DNA of 64,000 nucleotides from an uncultured Roseburia sp. (GCA_947647505.1 CANSKO010000011.1:1-64000), one strand, 5' to 3'; shown: positions 26,996-35,632, numbered from the stretch's first letter. The notes: generated by a model from the sequence alone, not told the origin. A program made the numbers and translations.

Positions 26996-28135
26996 ATGAA
27001 CGGATCATTTATGCTGAAACAATATAAGCTCCGAAATTACAATTTCAGACTGATCATTTACGTGCTTGCGCTTACGGGAATTGGAATTTTAGTAATCGGA
27101 AGCGCCAAAGAATCCGTACAGAACAAGCAGATACTGGGGCTTTTTCTTGGCGTGATCGCCATGGTGTGCATATCGGTCATGGATTATTCGTTCATTCTGC
27201 GTTTTTGCTGGCTGTATTACGCATTGAATCTTGTGCTTCTTGTGCTTGTAAAAGTAATGGGAGACGGCGCAAACGGCGCTACCCGGTGGATCGAAATTGC
27301 GGGCATACGCTTTCAGCCTTCCGAGCTTGCCAAGATTATTCTTATTTTGTTTTTTTCTTATTTTTTCATGAAGCATCAGGAACATTTAAATACGATAAAA
27401 ACGCTGGCCGCTTCTTTTGTTCTGGTGGGCATACCGCTTGTTTTAATCAAAGAACAGCCGGATTTATCCACAACGATTGTCACGGCGCTCCTTTTTGTGT
27501 CTCTTTTGTTCATTGCCGGACTGAGTTATAAAATTGTCGCGGGCGTGCTGGCGATCAGCGTCCCGACCGTTATCATATTCATCAGCCTGATCTTGCAGCC
27601 GGATCAGAAGATTTTGCAGGGATATCAGTACAGGCGCATTATGGCGTGGCTGCAGCCGGAAAAATATGCGGATCAGGTGTACCAGCAGCTCAATTCAAAA
27701 ATGGCGATTGGCTCGGGGCAGCTTTGGGGGAAGGGATTGAACAACAGCCAGATCACTTCCGTAAAAAACGGAAATTTCATAGCGGAACCACAGACGGACT
27801 TTATTTTTGCAATCGTGGGAGAGGAGCTTGGATTTGTCGGTTCCGTCGTCGTCATCCTTCTGTTATTTTTCATTGTACTGGAATGTATAATTATGGCAAG
27901 AAAAGCAAAGGATATTTCTGGAAGACTGATTTGCTGCGGCATGGCGTCGCTGATTGGCTTCCAGGGCTTTGTAAATATATGCGTTGCGACGGGACTGATA
28001 CCAAATACCGGACTGCCGCTTCCATTTGTGAGTTATGGTCTGACTTCTCTTGTTACGCTGTTTGCCGGCATAGGCTTCGTTCTGAATGTGGGCTTGCAGC
28101 CAAAAAAATATGGAATGGGGGACACATCGTTATGA
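26996..28135 (+). CDS. rodA: RodA (SEDS peptidoglycan glycosyltransferase)
   Basis: A 379-residue SEDS-family polytopic membrane protein with about ten hydrophobic segments. Family blocks include GANGATRWIEIAGIRFQPSE and TDFIFAIVGEELGFVG, and the end ATGLIPNTGLPLPFVSYG. It polymerises glycan strands with PBP2, encoded upstream in the same operon. Starts at 26996 or 27011 (MLKQYKL) are both possible; GGAAGGG sits close to the first. The stop overlaps the next gene as ATGA. Assignment to RodA over FtsW is from the operon. Confidence 0.92.
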   Translation: MNGSFMLKQYKLRNYNFRLIIYVLALTGIGILVIGSAKESVQNKQILGLFLGVIAMVCISVMDYSFILRFCWLYYALNLVLLVLVKVMGDGANGATRWIEIAGIRFQPSELAKIILILFFSYFFMKHQEHLNTIKTLAASFVLVGIPLVLIKEQPDLSTTIVTALLFVSLLFIAGLSYKIVAGVLAISVPTVIIFISLILQPDQKILQGYQYRRIMAWLQPEKYADQVYQQLNSKMAIGSGQLWGKGLNNSQITSVKNGNFIAEPQTDFIFAIVGEELGFVGSVVVILLLFFIVLECIIMARKAKDISGRLICCGMASLIGFQGFVNICVATGLIPNTGLPLPFVSYGLTSLVTLFAGIGFVLNVGLQPKKYGMGDTSL

Positions 28136-28527
28136 ATATTGGGTTAATTGCGCATGATTCCAAAAAAAAGCTGATGCAGAATTTCTGCATTGCATACCGG
28201 GGAATTCTATGCAAAAATACATTGTATGCAACAGGGACGACGGGACGCTTGATTGAAGAAGTGACGAATCTTTCCGTTCATAAATATCTGACCGGCCATC
28301 TGGGCGGCGCGCAGCAGTTTGGCGCGCAGATTGAGCAAAATGAAATTGACCTTGTCATCTTTCTGCGGGAGCCTTTGTCTCCCAAATCCCATGAGCCGGA
28401 CGTTGACAGCGTTGTGCGGCTGTGCGATACGCATAATATTCCGCTGGCGACGAATCTTGCAACAGCGGAGCTGTTAGTAAAATCTTTAGACAGAGGAGAT
28501 CTGGAGTGGCGTGAAATGTATAAATAA
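28132..28527 (+). CDS. mgsA: Methylglyoxal-synthase-like protein lacking the catalytic Asp
   Basis: A 131-residue MgsA-family protein. MgsA converts dihydroxyacetone phosphate to methylglyoxal. The fold signatures are present: GLIAHDSKKK (Asp9), LYATGTTGRLI and PLATNLATAEL. However, the GGDQQ motif that carries the catalytic base (Asp71 in E. coli) reads GGAQQ here (Ala60), and the position of E. coli Asp91 is Glu80. His87 and Asp90 (E. coli His98, Asp101) remain. It may be inactive, or act as a binding or regulatory protein. It is coupled by ATGA to rodA, a placement known in related Firmicutes. Confidence 0.8.
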   Translation: MNIGLIAHDSKKKLMQNFCIAYRGILCKNTLYATGTTGRLIEEVTNLSVHKYLTGHLGGAQQFGAQIEQNEIDLVIFLREPLSPKSHEPDVDSVVRLCDTHNIPLATNLATAELLVKSLDRGDLEWREMYK

Positions 28528-29524
28528 AAAATCCATGGGACTGTTCTTGTCTGTCGGCCTTCTGTTGTGCGCCGGGTGCGGACAGTCTTCTGAAAAAACA
28601 GAATTTTCCAATGCATACGATGCATACCATACTTCCGTAAAATATCAGCTGATTCGGTCGGATGACACGTCTTTGCAGGATACGGAGCCTTTTTTTGCCA
28701 CGGATTACTGCGTATCGGACGGCGTGGATCTTGGAACGGAAAGCACGCATGCCTCCGTCGCCGGCGCAGCAGGGGTCTTTAATCTGGATACCAGAGAAGT
28801 CACGTACGCACAGAATCTGTATCAGAAAATGTATCCGGCCAGTACAACGAAAATACTGACAGCGTATCTCGCCATCAAACACGGCGATCTGGACGCTATA
28901 TATACGGTCAGCGAGCATGCGGCGGATCAGGCGTCGGATTCTTCCGTCTGTAATCTGAAAGCGGGAGACAGACTGTCGCTGCGTCAGCTTTTGTACGGAC
29001 TGATGATGCAAAGCGGCAATGACGCCGCCATTGCGATCGCCGAAGGCATTTCCGGCAGCGTGGAAGCGTTTTCCGAGCTGATGAACGCAGAGGCGAACGC
29101 GCTTGGCGCGGTGGATTCTCATTTTGTAAATCCGAATGGCTTACATAACAAAGAGCACTATACGACGGTTTATGATCTGTATCTGCTGTTTCAGGAGGCA
29201 ATCCAAAACGATGTGTTTTGCGAGCTGATTCAGACAAAGGAGTATACCGTAGATTATCTGGATGCGGCCGGGATACCGGTTCAGCAGATCTGGAAATCCA
29301 CAAATAAATATTTGATGGGAACAGAGGATATGCCAGGCGGTTGCACCGTCATCGGCGGCAAAACGGGCACAACCAACGACGCCGGCTACTGTCTTGCGCT
29401 GTTAAGCAAAAACAGCCTGGGCGAGCGGATTGTATCCATTGTCATGAAAGCGGATTGCAGAAACAATCTGTATTATTACATGAATGAGTTACTGTATGGA
29501 TTTTCCAAATCGGAAAATAAATAG
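28511..29524 (+). CDS. D-alanyl-D-alanine carboxypeptidase (S11) lipoprotein
   Basis: A 337-residue low-molecular-weight PBP. The signal peptide ends in a lipobox (LLCAGC), so it is probably membrane-anchored by lipid rather than by the usual C-terminal helix. The active-site motifs are complete: S-x-x-K in PASTTK (Ser111, Lys114), S-G-N at 168-170 and KTG at 284-286. It trims the terminal D-Ala of peptidoglycan stem peptides or acts in sporulation like DacF. The GTG start at 28511 overlaps the mgsA-like gene by 17 bases. Confidence 0.9.
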   Translation: MKCINKKSMGLFLSVGLLLCAGCGQSSEKTEFSNAYDAYHTSVKYQLIRSDDTSLQDTEPFFATDYCVSDGVDLGTESTHASVAGAAGVFNLDTREVTYAQNLYQKMYPASTTKILTAYLAIKHGDLDAIYTVSEHAADQASDSSVCNLKAGDRLSLRQLLYGLMMQSGNDAAIAIAEGISGSVEAFSELMNAEANALGAVDSHFVNPNGLHNKEHYTTVYDLYLLFQEAIQNDVFCELIQTKEYTVDYLDAAGIPVQQIWKSTNKYLMGTEDMPGGCTVIGGKTGTTNDAGYCLALLSKNSLGERIVSIVMKADCRNNLYYYMNELLYGFSKSENK

Positions 29525-29543
29525 CAAATTGTAAGATTTGCAG

Positions 29544-29572
29544 TTGAATATTCATGCAATTTCTAATATAAT
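29544..29572 (+). promoter_or_regulatory. Promoter for the 29633 gene
   Basis: TTGAAT (29544-29549), a 17-base spacer, and a perfect TATAAT (29567-29572). The leader is about 50 bases. Confidence 0.65.
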
Positions 29573-29632
29573 AGAATCTATAAAAGGAACGACGTAATCC
29601 TTAACAGACGAAAATAACAGGAGGAGACTGCC

Positions 29633-30052
29633 ATGGTTCAAATTATTGCGGGTGAAAAGGGAAAAGGAAAAACAAAATATCTTTTGGAAAAGGTGAATGC
29701 TGCCGTGCTTGCAGCAAACGGCAACATTGTATATCTGGATAAAAGTCAGAAACATATGTACGAATTAAGCAACAAGGTCCGCCTTGTCAACGTAAAGGAT
29801 TTTCCAATTACAAATTGTGACGAGTTTATGGGATTTATCTGCGGCATTGTATCGCAGGATCATGATCTGGAAGAGTTGTATTTAGACAGTTTCCTTACAA
29901 TTGCAAATATGAAAGACGACGAAATCAGCCATGCGATTGAAAAGCTGGATATTATCAGTGAAAAATATCATGTCAAAATCGTGCTCAGCGTATCCAAAGA
30001 CAATGAGGCGCTTCCGGAATGCGCGAAGGCAAAAGTCATTCTTTCGCTGTAA
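29633..30052 (+). CDS. Small P-loop protein of unknown function
   Basis: A 139-residue protein with a Walker A-like GEKGKGKTKYL near the N-terminus (residues 7-17). No clear Walker B motif was identified. The middle has conserved-looking NIVYLDKSQKHMYEL, and the end KIVLSVSKDNEALPE suggests an alternating alpha/beta NTPase fold. Similar short proteins in Clostridia are sometimes labelled PilT-like on weak grounds. It has its own promoter and a GGAGG site at 29622-29626 upstream of ATG 29633, and ends before a strong hairpin. The function cannot be inferred from neighbours. Confidence 0.75.
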   Translation: MVQIIAGEKGKGKTKYLLEKVNAAVLAANGNIVYLDKSQKHMYELSNKVRLVNVKDFPITNCDEFMGFICGIVSQDHDLEELYLDSFLTIANMKDDEISHAIEKLDIISEKYHVKIVLSVSKDNEALPECAKAKVILSL

Positions 30053-30069
30053 TGATACAGAATAGAAAT

Positions 30070-30102
30070 CCGGCAAAACGCGCCGTTTGCGCGTTTTGCC
30101 GG
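30070..30102. terminator. Strong hairpin terminator between convergent genes
   Basis: CCGGCAAAACGCGC (30070-30083) pairs perfectly over 14 bp with 30089-30102 around a 5-base loop. It lies between the P-loop gene (+) and the DUF378 gene (-). The + side is followed by TCTTATG and the - side by ATTTCTATTCTG, so it may act in both directions, although neither T-tract is long. Confidence 0.7.
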
Positions 30103-30149
30103 TCTTATGCGGCTGCGAAATGCGGACGCATTCTGTGTTTCGATCTGCT

Positions 30150-30362
30150 TTATGCCTGTTCCATGCTTCGAATTCTTCCATATGCGCTTAAGAGATACAG
30201 GCCGCCGATCCCTACCAGTCCATAGACAATTCTTGACAGCCAGGTCATGTTTCCAAATAAAAAAGCCACAAGGTCAAATCGGAAAAAACCAATCAGCCCC
30301 CAGTTTACGGCGCCAATAATGACTAACGTCAGCAATGCATAATCCAAAGACTTTGAACTCAT
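30150..30362 (-). CDS. DUF378 (YuzA-like) small membrane protein
   Basis: A 70-residue protein with two membrane segments. LDYALLTLVIIGAVNWGLIG matches the DUF378 signature (GAVNWGL), and a second hydrophobic stretch is IVYGLVGIGGLYLLSAYG. Function unknown. The ATG at 30362 on the minus strand was chosen because AGGAGG lies 8 bases upstream; the longer reading frame has no such support. It is a single gene, convergent with the P-loop gene. Confidence 0.85.
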   Translation of the reverse strand: MSSKSLDYALLTLVIIGAVNWGLIGFFRFDLVAFLFGNMTWLSRIVYGLVGIGGLYLLSAYGRIRSMEQA

Positions 30363-30437
30363 CCTGCATACCTCCTTTTTGATGCTTCCGACATAGTCTA
30401 GTATTCCATGTTTTTTTACGCTTATGCAAAACACAGA

Positions 30438-30466
30438 TTGTTTTCTTTTTGAAAAAGCGCTAGAAT
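30438..30466 (+). promoter_or_regulatory. Probable promoter for the 30534-36556 gene group
   Basis: TTGTTT (30438-30443), a 17-base spacer and TAGAAT (30461-30466), ahead of the HlyD-like gene. There is no other obvious promoter before yggS, sepF and ylmH. Confidence 0.5.
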
Positions 30467-30533
30467 GTAGCAAGGCATAAGGGAAAATGCTTTTGATGAA
30501 TTGTTGCAGCATATGTAAAAAGGCGGTATTACA

Positions 30534-31925
30534 GTGGCAAAAAATAAAAAAGTGGTTCGTTATCGCAAGCCATTTCATTTAAACATCGGACTGATTGTTT
30601 TTGGCATTATTTTTGTTTATATGATGTTTTATTTTTATTCCTATTTTACTTCTGCGCATGTTTCCGTCTATGAGGTCATTCATGGCACGATCGCCGTCAA
30701 TAATTCTTATACCGGACTTGCATTGCGCAGTGAAGAGGTCATTTTATCGGAATATGCCGGCGAGCTGAATTATTATCGGAGGGACGCTTCCAAAGCGGGC
30801 GCCGGAGATCTGATCTATTCGGTAGACGAGGATGGCGCGATTGCCAGGCAGATCCATTCTGCCGGAGAAGACGTATCTTCTCTGGATGAGGAAAGCCTGG
30901 ACGAGCTGGAAAAAAAAATATCGGAATATTCCAACGGATATCAGCCGGTCAGCTTTTATCAGATTTATACGTTTAAAAATGAACTGAACGCGCAGCTGAC
31001 CGGCGCATTGCATACCGGCGCGCTGCATTCGATTGCGGACGCTGTAACAGCGGCGGAGGGAAACGCCACGTTTCACAAGGGAAATGCAAAACGAGACGGC
31101 ATCGTCGTCTACTATACGGATGGATTTGAAGAGGTTGCGCCGGAACAGATTACGGAGGAAATGTTTGATGAGTCCCGCTACAACAGGGTCAATCTGAAAG
31201 AAAAAACGAAAATCAACAGCGGCGAACCGGTCTGCAAGCTGATTACCAGAGAAGACTGGCATCTGATGCTTTCCGTTTCGGACGATACGCGCAGACAGCT
31301 TGCAGACGCTGCGACGGTTCGCGTCAGATTTAAAAAAGACGGGACAAAGGAAACGGCTCAGTGCCGTATCCTGGAAAAAGAAAACCGGCAATATCTGATG
31401 CTGACGTTTTCCAACTCTATGATTCGCTTTGCGAATGACCGGTATGTGGAAGTGGAGCTGCTGTTTGAGGAAGAGACGGGCTTAAAAATACCAAACTCCG
31501 CCATTACGACGAAAGATTTTTATACGGTTCCGATGGAATATTTTCAAAAAGGCAACAATTCCAGCGAGCAGGGCATTATGATACGGCAGAAAGCAGGAGA
31601 CGGCAGGACGACGGACTCTTTTGTAACGCCCAATATTTACTTTGCGACGGAATACGCCTACTACGTGGATGGCGATTCCATAGCGGACGGCGTCACTGTG
31701 CTCAAGCCGGATTCGCAGGAGACGTATACGATTCATGAAACTGCAAAGCTGGAAGGCATATACTGCATTAACAAAGGCTATGCCGTATTTCGTCAGATTG
31801 ATATCCTTTATCAGAATGAAGAATACACCATCATACGAAGCGGGACGGAATATGGCGTATCCCTGTACGATCATATTGCGCTGGATGGCAGCACAGTTAC
31901 GGAAGATTTGATTATTCAGAAATAA
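30534..31925 (+). CDS. HlyD-like membrane protein of the yggS-sepF cluster
   Basis: A 463-residue protein with a basic N-terminus, one membrane segment at about 18-40 (IGLIVFGIIFVYMMFYFY) and a large extracytoplasmic part. The portions VYEVIHGTIAVNNSYTGLAL and LKEKTKINSGEPVCKLI resemble the lipoyl-like and barrel parts of HlyD/MFP adaptors, and annotation pipelines usually call this family HlyD-type. No ABC or RND transporter partner is encoded nearby. It sits directly before yggS-sepF-ylmH, so a role in envelope assembly or division is a reasonable inference. GTG start at 30534, AAAAGGCGG upstream. Confidence 0.72.
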   Translation: MAKNKKVVRYRKPFHLNIGLIVFGIIFVYMMFYFYSYFTSAHVSVYEVIHGTIAVNNSYTGLALRSEEVILSEYAGELNYYRRDASKAGAGDLIYSVDEDGAIARQIHSAGEDVSSLDEESLDELEKKISEYSNGYQPVSFYQIYTFKNELNAQLTGALHTGALHSIADAVTAAEGNATFHKGNAKRDGIVVYYTDGFEEVAPEQITEEMFDESRYNRVNLKEKTKINSGEPVCKLITREDWHLMLSVSDDTRRQLADAATVRVRFKKDGTKETAQCRILEKENRQYLMLTFSNSMIRFANDRYVEVELLFEEETGLKIPNSAITTKDFYTVPMEYFQKGNNSSEQGIMIRQKAGDGRTTDSFVTPNIYFATEYAYYVDGDSIADGVTVLKPDSQETYTIHETAKLEGIYCINKGYAVFRQIDILYQNEEYTIIRSGTEYGVSLYDHIALDGSTVTEDLIIQK

Positions 31926-31939
31926 AAGAGGTAGAAGAG

Positions 31940-32623
31940 ATGTTAGAAGAACGTTACAGACAGGTAGAAGAGAGAATCGCAGAGGCGTGCGCGCGCGCGG
32001 GACGCAAACGGGAGGAAGTGACGCTGATTGCTGTCAGCAAAACAAAGCCGGCGGCTATGATTTCTGAGCTTTACGCCTGCGGCGTCCGGAATTTTGGCGA
32101 AAACAAAGTGCAGGAAATCTGTGAAAAAAAAGAACAGCTTCCATCCGACATACAGTGGCACATGATCGGGCATCTGCAGCGAAATAAAGTCCGGCATATC
32201 ATCCGGGATGCGGCGCTGATTCATTCCGTGGATTCGTATCGTCTGGCGGAAGAAATCAATATCCAGGCGAAAAAAATCCGACGGATCGTGCCGATCCTGA
32301 TCGAAATCAACATTGCGAAAGAAGCCTCCAAATTTGGAATTGCCCCGGAGGATGCAAAACAATTTATAGAAGAAATGATGCATCTTGACAATCTTAAAAT
32401 CCGGGGACTTATGGCAATCGCGCCATATACGGAAGATTCCGAAGAAAACCGGCCCTATTTTCAGAAAATGAAACAATTATCTGTTGACATTGCCAGAGAA
32501 AACATTGATAATGTATCTATGGATATTTTGTCCATGGGTATGACTGGCGACTATATAACAGCAATTGAGGAAGGCGCTACGATGGTCCGCGTTGGGACAG
32601 GCCTCTTCGGAGCCAGAAAATAA
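31940..32623 (+). CDS. YggS/YlmE-family PLP homeostasis protein
   Basis: A 227-residue PLP-binding barrel protein (alanine-racemase N-terminal-like fold). The PLP lysine is in LIAVSKTKPA (about residue 36), and GENKVQEI, WHMIGHLQRNK, LIEINIAKEASKFGI and SMGMTGDYITAI are family blocks. It affects vitamin B6 and amino-acid homeostasis without a known reaction. In Bacillus this is ylmE, next to sepF, as here. AGGTAGAAGAG precedes the ATG. Confidence 0.93.
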   Translation: MLEERYRQVEERIAEACARAGRKREEVTLIAVSKTKPAAMISELYACGVRNFGENKVQEICEKKEQLPSDIQWHMIGHLQRNKVRHIIRDAALIHSVDSYRLAEEINIQAKKIRRIVPILIEINIAKEASKFGIAPEDAKQFIEEMMHLDNLKIRGLMAIAPYTEDSEENRPYFQKMKQLSVDIARENIDNVSMDILSMGMTGDYITAIEEGATMVRVGTGLFGARK

Positions 32624-32645
32624 TGAGTTAGGAGATTTATGTTTC

Positions 32646-33161
32646 ATGGGAGTACTGGATAAATTTTTAGACGTCATGCGACTGAATCCGGAGGATGAGG
32701 AAGATGACTTCTATGAAGATGATTTTTACGAAGAAGAAACTCCGGTGATCAGAAAAAATACACGCAAAGAACGAAAGAGCGAGGAATACGATGAATCGCC
32801 TGCCATAAAGACGAAGACGAAGCCATCCACAAAGATCACACCCATGCGGCCGGTGAAGAGACAGGGGGCGAATGGCATGGAAGTATGCGTTATCAAGCCG
32901 ACATCCGTAGAAGACGCAAGGGAAATTACGGAGACGCTGTTATCGAATCGTACGGTTGTTCTGAATGTAGAAGGGCTTGACATTGAAATTGCACAGCGCA
33001 TTATCGATTTTACGGCTGGCTCTTCCTTTGCAATCAGTGGCAATCTGCAAAAAATTTCCAACTACATATTTATTATTACACCGGCGTCTGTAGATATTTC
33101 GGGCGATTTTCAGAATCTTCTGGATTCGTTTGGCGCGTCCGGACTGCATACGGACCTGTAG
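32646..33161 (+). CDS. sepF: Cell division protein SepF
   Basis: A 171-residue FtsZ anchor. It has an N-terminal amphipathic membrane-binding helix (MGVLDKFLDVMRLN), a very acidic then charged disordered linker (about 16-75) and the C-terminal SepF domain (VCVIKPTSVEDAREITETLL, NVEGLDIEIAQRIIDF, GNLQKISNYIFIITP). It works with FtsA/FtsZ at the septum. The ATG at 32646 has TAGGAG about 11 bases upstream. Confidence 0.95.
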   Translation: MGVLDKFLDVMRLNPEDEEDDFYEDDFYEEETPVIRKNTRKERKSEEYDESPAIKTKTKPSTKITPMRPVKRQGANGMEVCVIKPTSVEDAREITETLLSNRTVVLNVEGLDIEIAQRIIDFTAGSSFAISGNLQKISNYIFIITPASVDISGDFQNLLDSFGASGLHTDL

Positions 33162-33168
33162 GAGGAGT

Positions 33169-33948
33169 ATGAACGAACGGGAAGCCTTACAGATTCGAAA
33201 GCGTTTCATTGATTTATCCCGGCAGGCCGATCGGAGATGCATTGTCGCTTTCAGCAATTTTTTAAATGTAAATGAACTGAATATCTTCCATCAAAGCAAA
33301 GCGGATCTTGTAACTTCCTGTAAGCTGTCTGGTGGATATGCATGTGCAGAGCGTCAGATGATAGCTTTTATCCCTGATGCTCTTTCTTATGCATGTACGG
33401 ACGATGCGCTGCCAGACGGATATGCGTTTCCGATTGCCTGTCTGCGCATTTCTCCGGCGCATCCTAAATTTTCCGAAGAGCTGTCGCACCGGGATATTCT
33501 GGGCGCATTGATGCATCTGGGCGTAGATCGTTCCCGCATTGGAGACATCAAAACAGACGGAATGGATGCGTATATTTTCTGTGAGACGGGCATTTCCGAT
33601 TACCTTCTGGATTATCTGACGCAGGTGAAGCATACCGCAGTCAGGGGCGCGTATGCAGATGCGGCGTTTACATTTCAGCAGAAATTTGAGCGTCTGGAAG
33701 GAACGGTCGCTTCCAACCGCCTTGACAGCATCATTGCATTTGCCACGGGAAAATCCAGAAGCCAGGGCATTGCGCTCTTAAAATCCCAGAAAGTATATGT
33801 CAATGCGGTCACGATCACGGAACCGTCCTATCTTTGCAAAGAAGGAGACATCCTATCCATTCGGGGAACCGGTAAATTCATCTATATGGGAAGCAGCGGA
33901 AAAACGCGAAAAGAACGCATGAAAATTACGCTGCAAAAATACGTATAA
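33169..33948 (+). CDS. ylmH: YlmH-family S4-domain RNA-binding protein
   Basis: A 259-residue protein. An N-terminal RRM-like region (about 1-75) and a middle domain (HRDILGALMHLGVDRSRIGDI) are followed by a C-terminal S4 domain from about residue 178 (EGTVASNRLDSIIAFATG, then KVYVNAV). In Bacillus, YlmH binds stalled 50S-tRNA complexes and can take part in an RqcH-independent rescue route; rqcH is also in this window at 59004. AGGAGGAG lies directly upstream. It forms the conserved yggS-sepF-ylmH block, here without ylmG or divIVA. Confidence 0.92.
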   Translation: MNEREALQIRKRFIDLSRQADRRCIVAFSNFLNVNELNIFHQSKADLVTSCKLSGGYACAERQMIAFIPDALSYACTDDALPDGYAFPIACLRISPAHPKFSEELSHRDILGALMHLGVDRSRIGDIKTDGMDAYIFCETGISDYLLDYLTQVKHTAVRGAYADAAFTFQQKFERLEGTVASNRLDSIIAFATGKSRSQGIALLKSQKVYVNAVTITEPSYLCKEGDILSIRGTGKFIYMGSSGKTRKERMKITLQKYV

Positions 33949-33963
33949 AAAGGAGACTTCATT

Positions 33964-35097
33964 ATGTCAGCATCGATTCCGGTCACTTACCACGGGGCAT
34001 TTTGTTACGAGATCTGTCTGGAGCAGGATTTTAAGCGTCTGATCGAAAAACTGGCCTCCATTGGCTGCAAACGCGATCAGAAAGTCTGTATCGTGGCCGA
34101 TTCCAATCTTGAAAAACTGCATCTTTCCGCGTTGTCAGATGTTGTATCAGCGTATTTTGACGTTGTAATTTCTTTTTGCTTTCCGGCCGGGGAAGCTTCC
34201 AAAACGATAGATACGGTGCAGAAGCTCTATGCAAAGCTGATTGAGAACCAGTTTGACCGCCATGACCTTCTGCTTGCGTTTGGCGGCGGCGTGACCGGAG
34301 ATCTGACGGGTTTTGCCGCTGCGACCTACCTGCGCGGCATCGATTTTGTTCAGATTCCGACGTCGCTTTTGTCGCAGGTGGACAGCAGCATCGGAGGAAA
34401 GACGGGCGTGGATTTCTGGCAGTACAAAAATATGGTCGGCGCATTTTATCAGCCCCGTCTGGTCTATATGAATCTTTCGCTTTTGCATACGCTTCCGGCA
34501 AATCAGTTTGCCTGTGGCATGGGAGAAATCATAAAGCACGCCTGTATCAAATCGGCCGATTATTTCAATTGGCTGAAAACGCATGCAGACGATATCCGGA
34601 ATCGGAATCCGCAAATTCTGGAGGAGATGATCGTAAAAAGCTGTGAGATCAAGCGAGACGTTGTAGAACGCGATCCAAAGGAACAGGGCGAACGCGCATT
34701 GTTGAATTTTGGGCATACGATTGGCCACGCCGTGGAAAAGCTTTCGGCGTTTCAGCTGCTTCATGGACAGTGCGTTGGCATTGGCATGGCGGCCGCATGC
34801 TTTTTATCGTGTCAGTTTGGCAGACTGACAAAAGAAGACTGCGACGCCGTGCTATCGCTGCTGCGTCAGTTTGACCTTCCGGTTTTTGCAGACGGCCTGT
34901 CCGATGAGGACATTCTTCTGGCGTCCAGATCCGATAAAAAAAGGATTGCGGGAAAAATCCAGTTCATTGTGCTGGATGCGATTGGCCATGCGCGTATAGA
35001 GCCGGATTTAAAGGACGAACAGATTTTGACCGGCATCGCGTTCGTTTCTTCCTGCCATACGACAAAACAGGAAAACCAAATAGGAGAGGAGCCGTAA
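33964..35097 (+). CDS. aroB: 3-dehydroquinate synthase
   Basis: A 377-residue second enzyme of the shikimate pathway, converting DAHP to 3-dehydroquinate with NAD and a metal. Family blocks are DLLLAFGGGVTGDLTGFAAA, IPTSLLSQVDSSIGGKTGVD and the metal/substrate residues around GEIIKHACI and LNFGHTIGHAVE. The C-terminal roughly 20 residues (after VSSCH) are a short extension. AAAAGGAGA precedes ATG 33964. No other aro genes are in the window. lspA starts on the next base after the stop. Confidence 0.95.
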   Translation: MSASIPVTYHGAFCYEICLEQDFKRLIEKLASIGCKRDQKVCIVADSNLEKLHLSALSDVVSAYFDVVISFCFPAGEASKTIDTVQKLYAKLIENQFDRHDLLLAFGGGVTGDLTGFAAATYLRGIDFVQIPTSLLSQVDSSIGGKTGVDFWQYKNMVGAFYQPRLVYMNLSLLHTLPANQFACGMGEIIKHACIKSADYFNWLKTHADDIRNRNPQILEEMIVKSCEIKRDVVERDPKEQGERALLNFGHTIGHAVEKLSAFQLLHGQCVGIGMAAACFLSCQFGRLTKEDCDAVLSLLRQFDLPVFADGLSDEDILLASRSDKKRIAGKIQFIVLDAIGHARIEPDLKDEQILTGIAFVSSCHTTKQENQIGEEP

Positions 35098-35631
35098 ATG
35101 AAAACGAAAAAATTCGGACAGTTGTGCGCAGGCGCATGCTTTGTCATTTTTCTGACGTTACTGGATCAGGCGTCTAAGCTGCTTGCCGTTCGCCATTTAA
35201 AAGACGCGCCGTCCATTCCGATTCTTTCCGGTGTGTTTGAATTGTCCTATCTGGAAAATCATGGAGCGGCGTTTGGCATCTTGCAGGGGCAGAAAGCGTT
35301 TCTGATTTTGATTACGACAGCCTCTTTTTGTCTGCTCCTTTATCTTTATATCCGCATACCGCAGGACGCCTATTATTTTTACATGCGTCTTGTTCTGGTT
35401 TTACTGCTTTCCGGCGCCGTGGGGAATTTCATAGACCGCTGTCTGCACGATTATGTGATTGATTTTTTTTATTTCAGTCTCATTGATTTTCCCGTGTTTA
35501 ACGTGGCGGATATCTATGTTACGACGGCGGCGGTTTTGCTGATTTTTCTGTTTTTCTTCTATTATAAAGAAGAAGACCTGGATATGCTGTATAAGCAGCT
35601 TGCATTTTGGAAAAAGAAAGAAATTGACTGA
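35098..35631 (+). CDS. lspA: Lipoprotein signal peptidase (signal peptidase II)
   Basis: A 177-residue polytopic membrane aspartyl protease that cleaves prolipoprotein signal peptides before the lipidated Cys. Four membrane segments and the two catalytic Asp motifs are visible: GAVGNFIDR (Asp near 115) and FNVADIYV. It would process the lipoproteins encoded here (6033, 28511, 52302). TAGGAGAGG upstream lies within the end of aroB. Confidence 0.94.
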   Translation: MKTKKFGQLCAGACFVIFLTLLDQASKLLAVRHLKDAPSIPILSGVFELSYLENHGAAFGILQGQKAFLILITTASFCLLLYLYIRIPQDAYYFYMRLVLVLLLSGAVGNFIDRCLHDYVIDFFYFSLIDFPVFNVADIYVTTAAVLLIFLFFFYYKEEDLDMLYKQLAFWKKKEID

Positions 35632-35632
35632 T

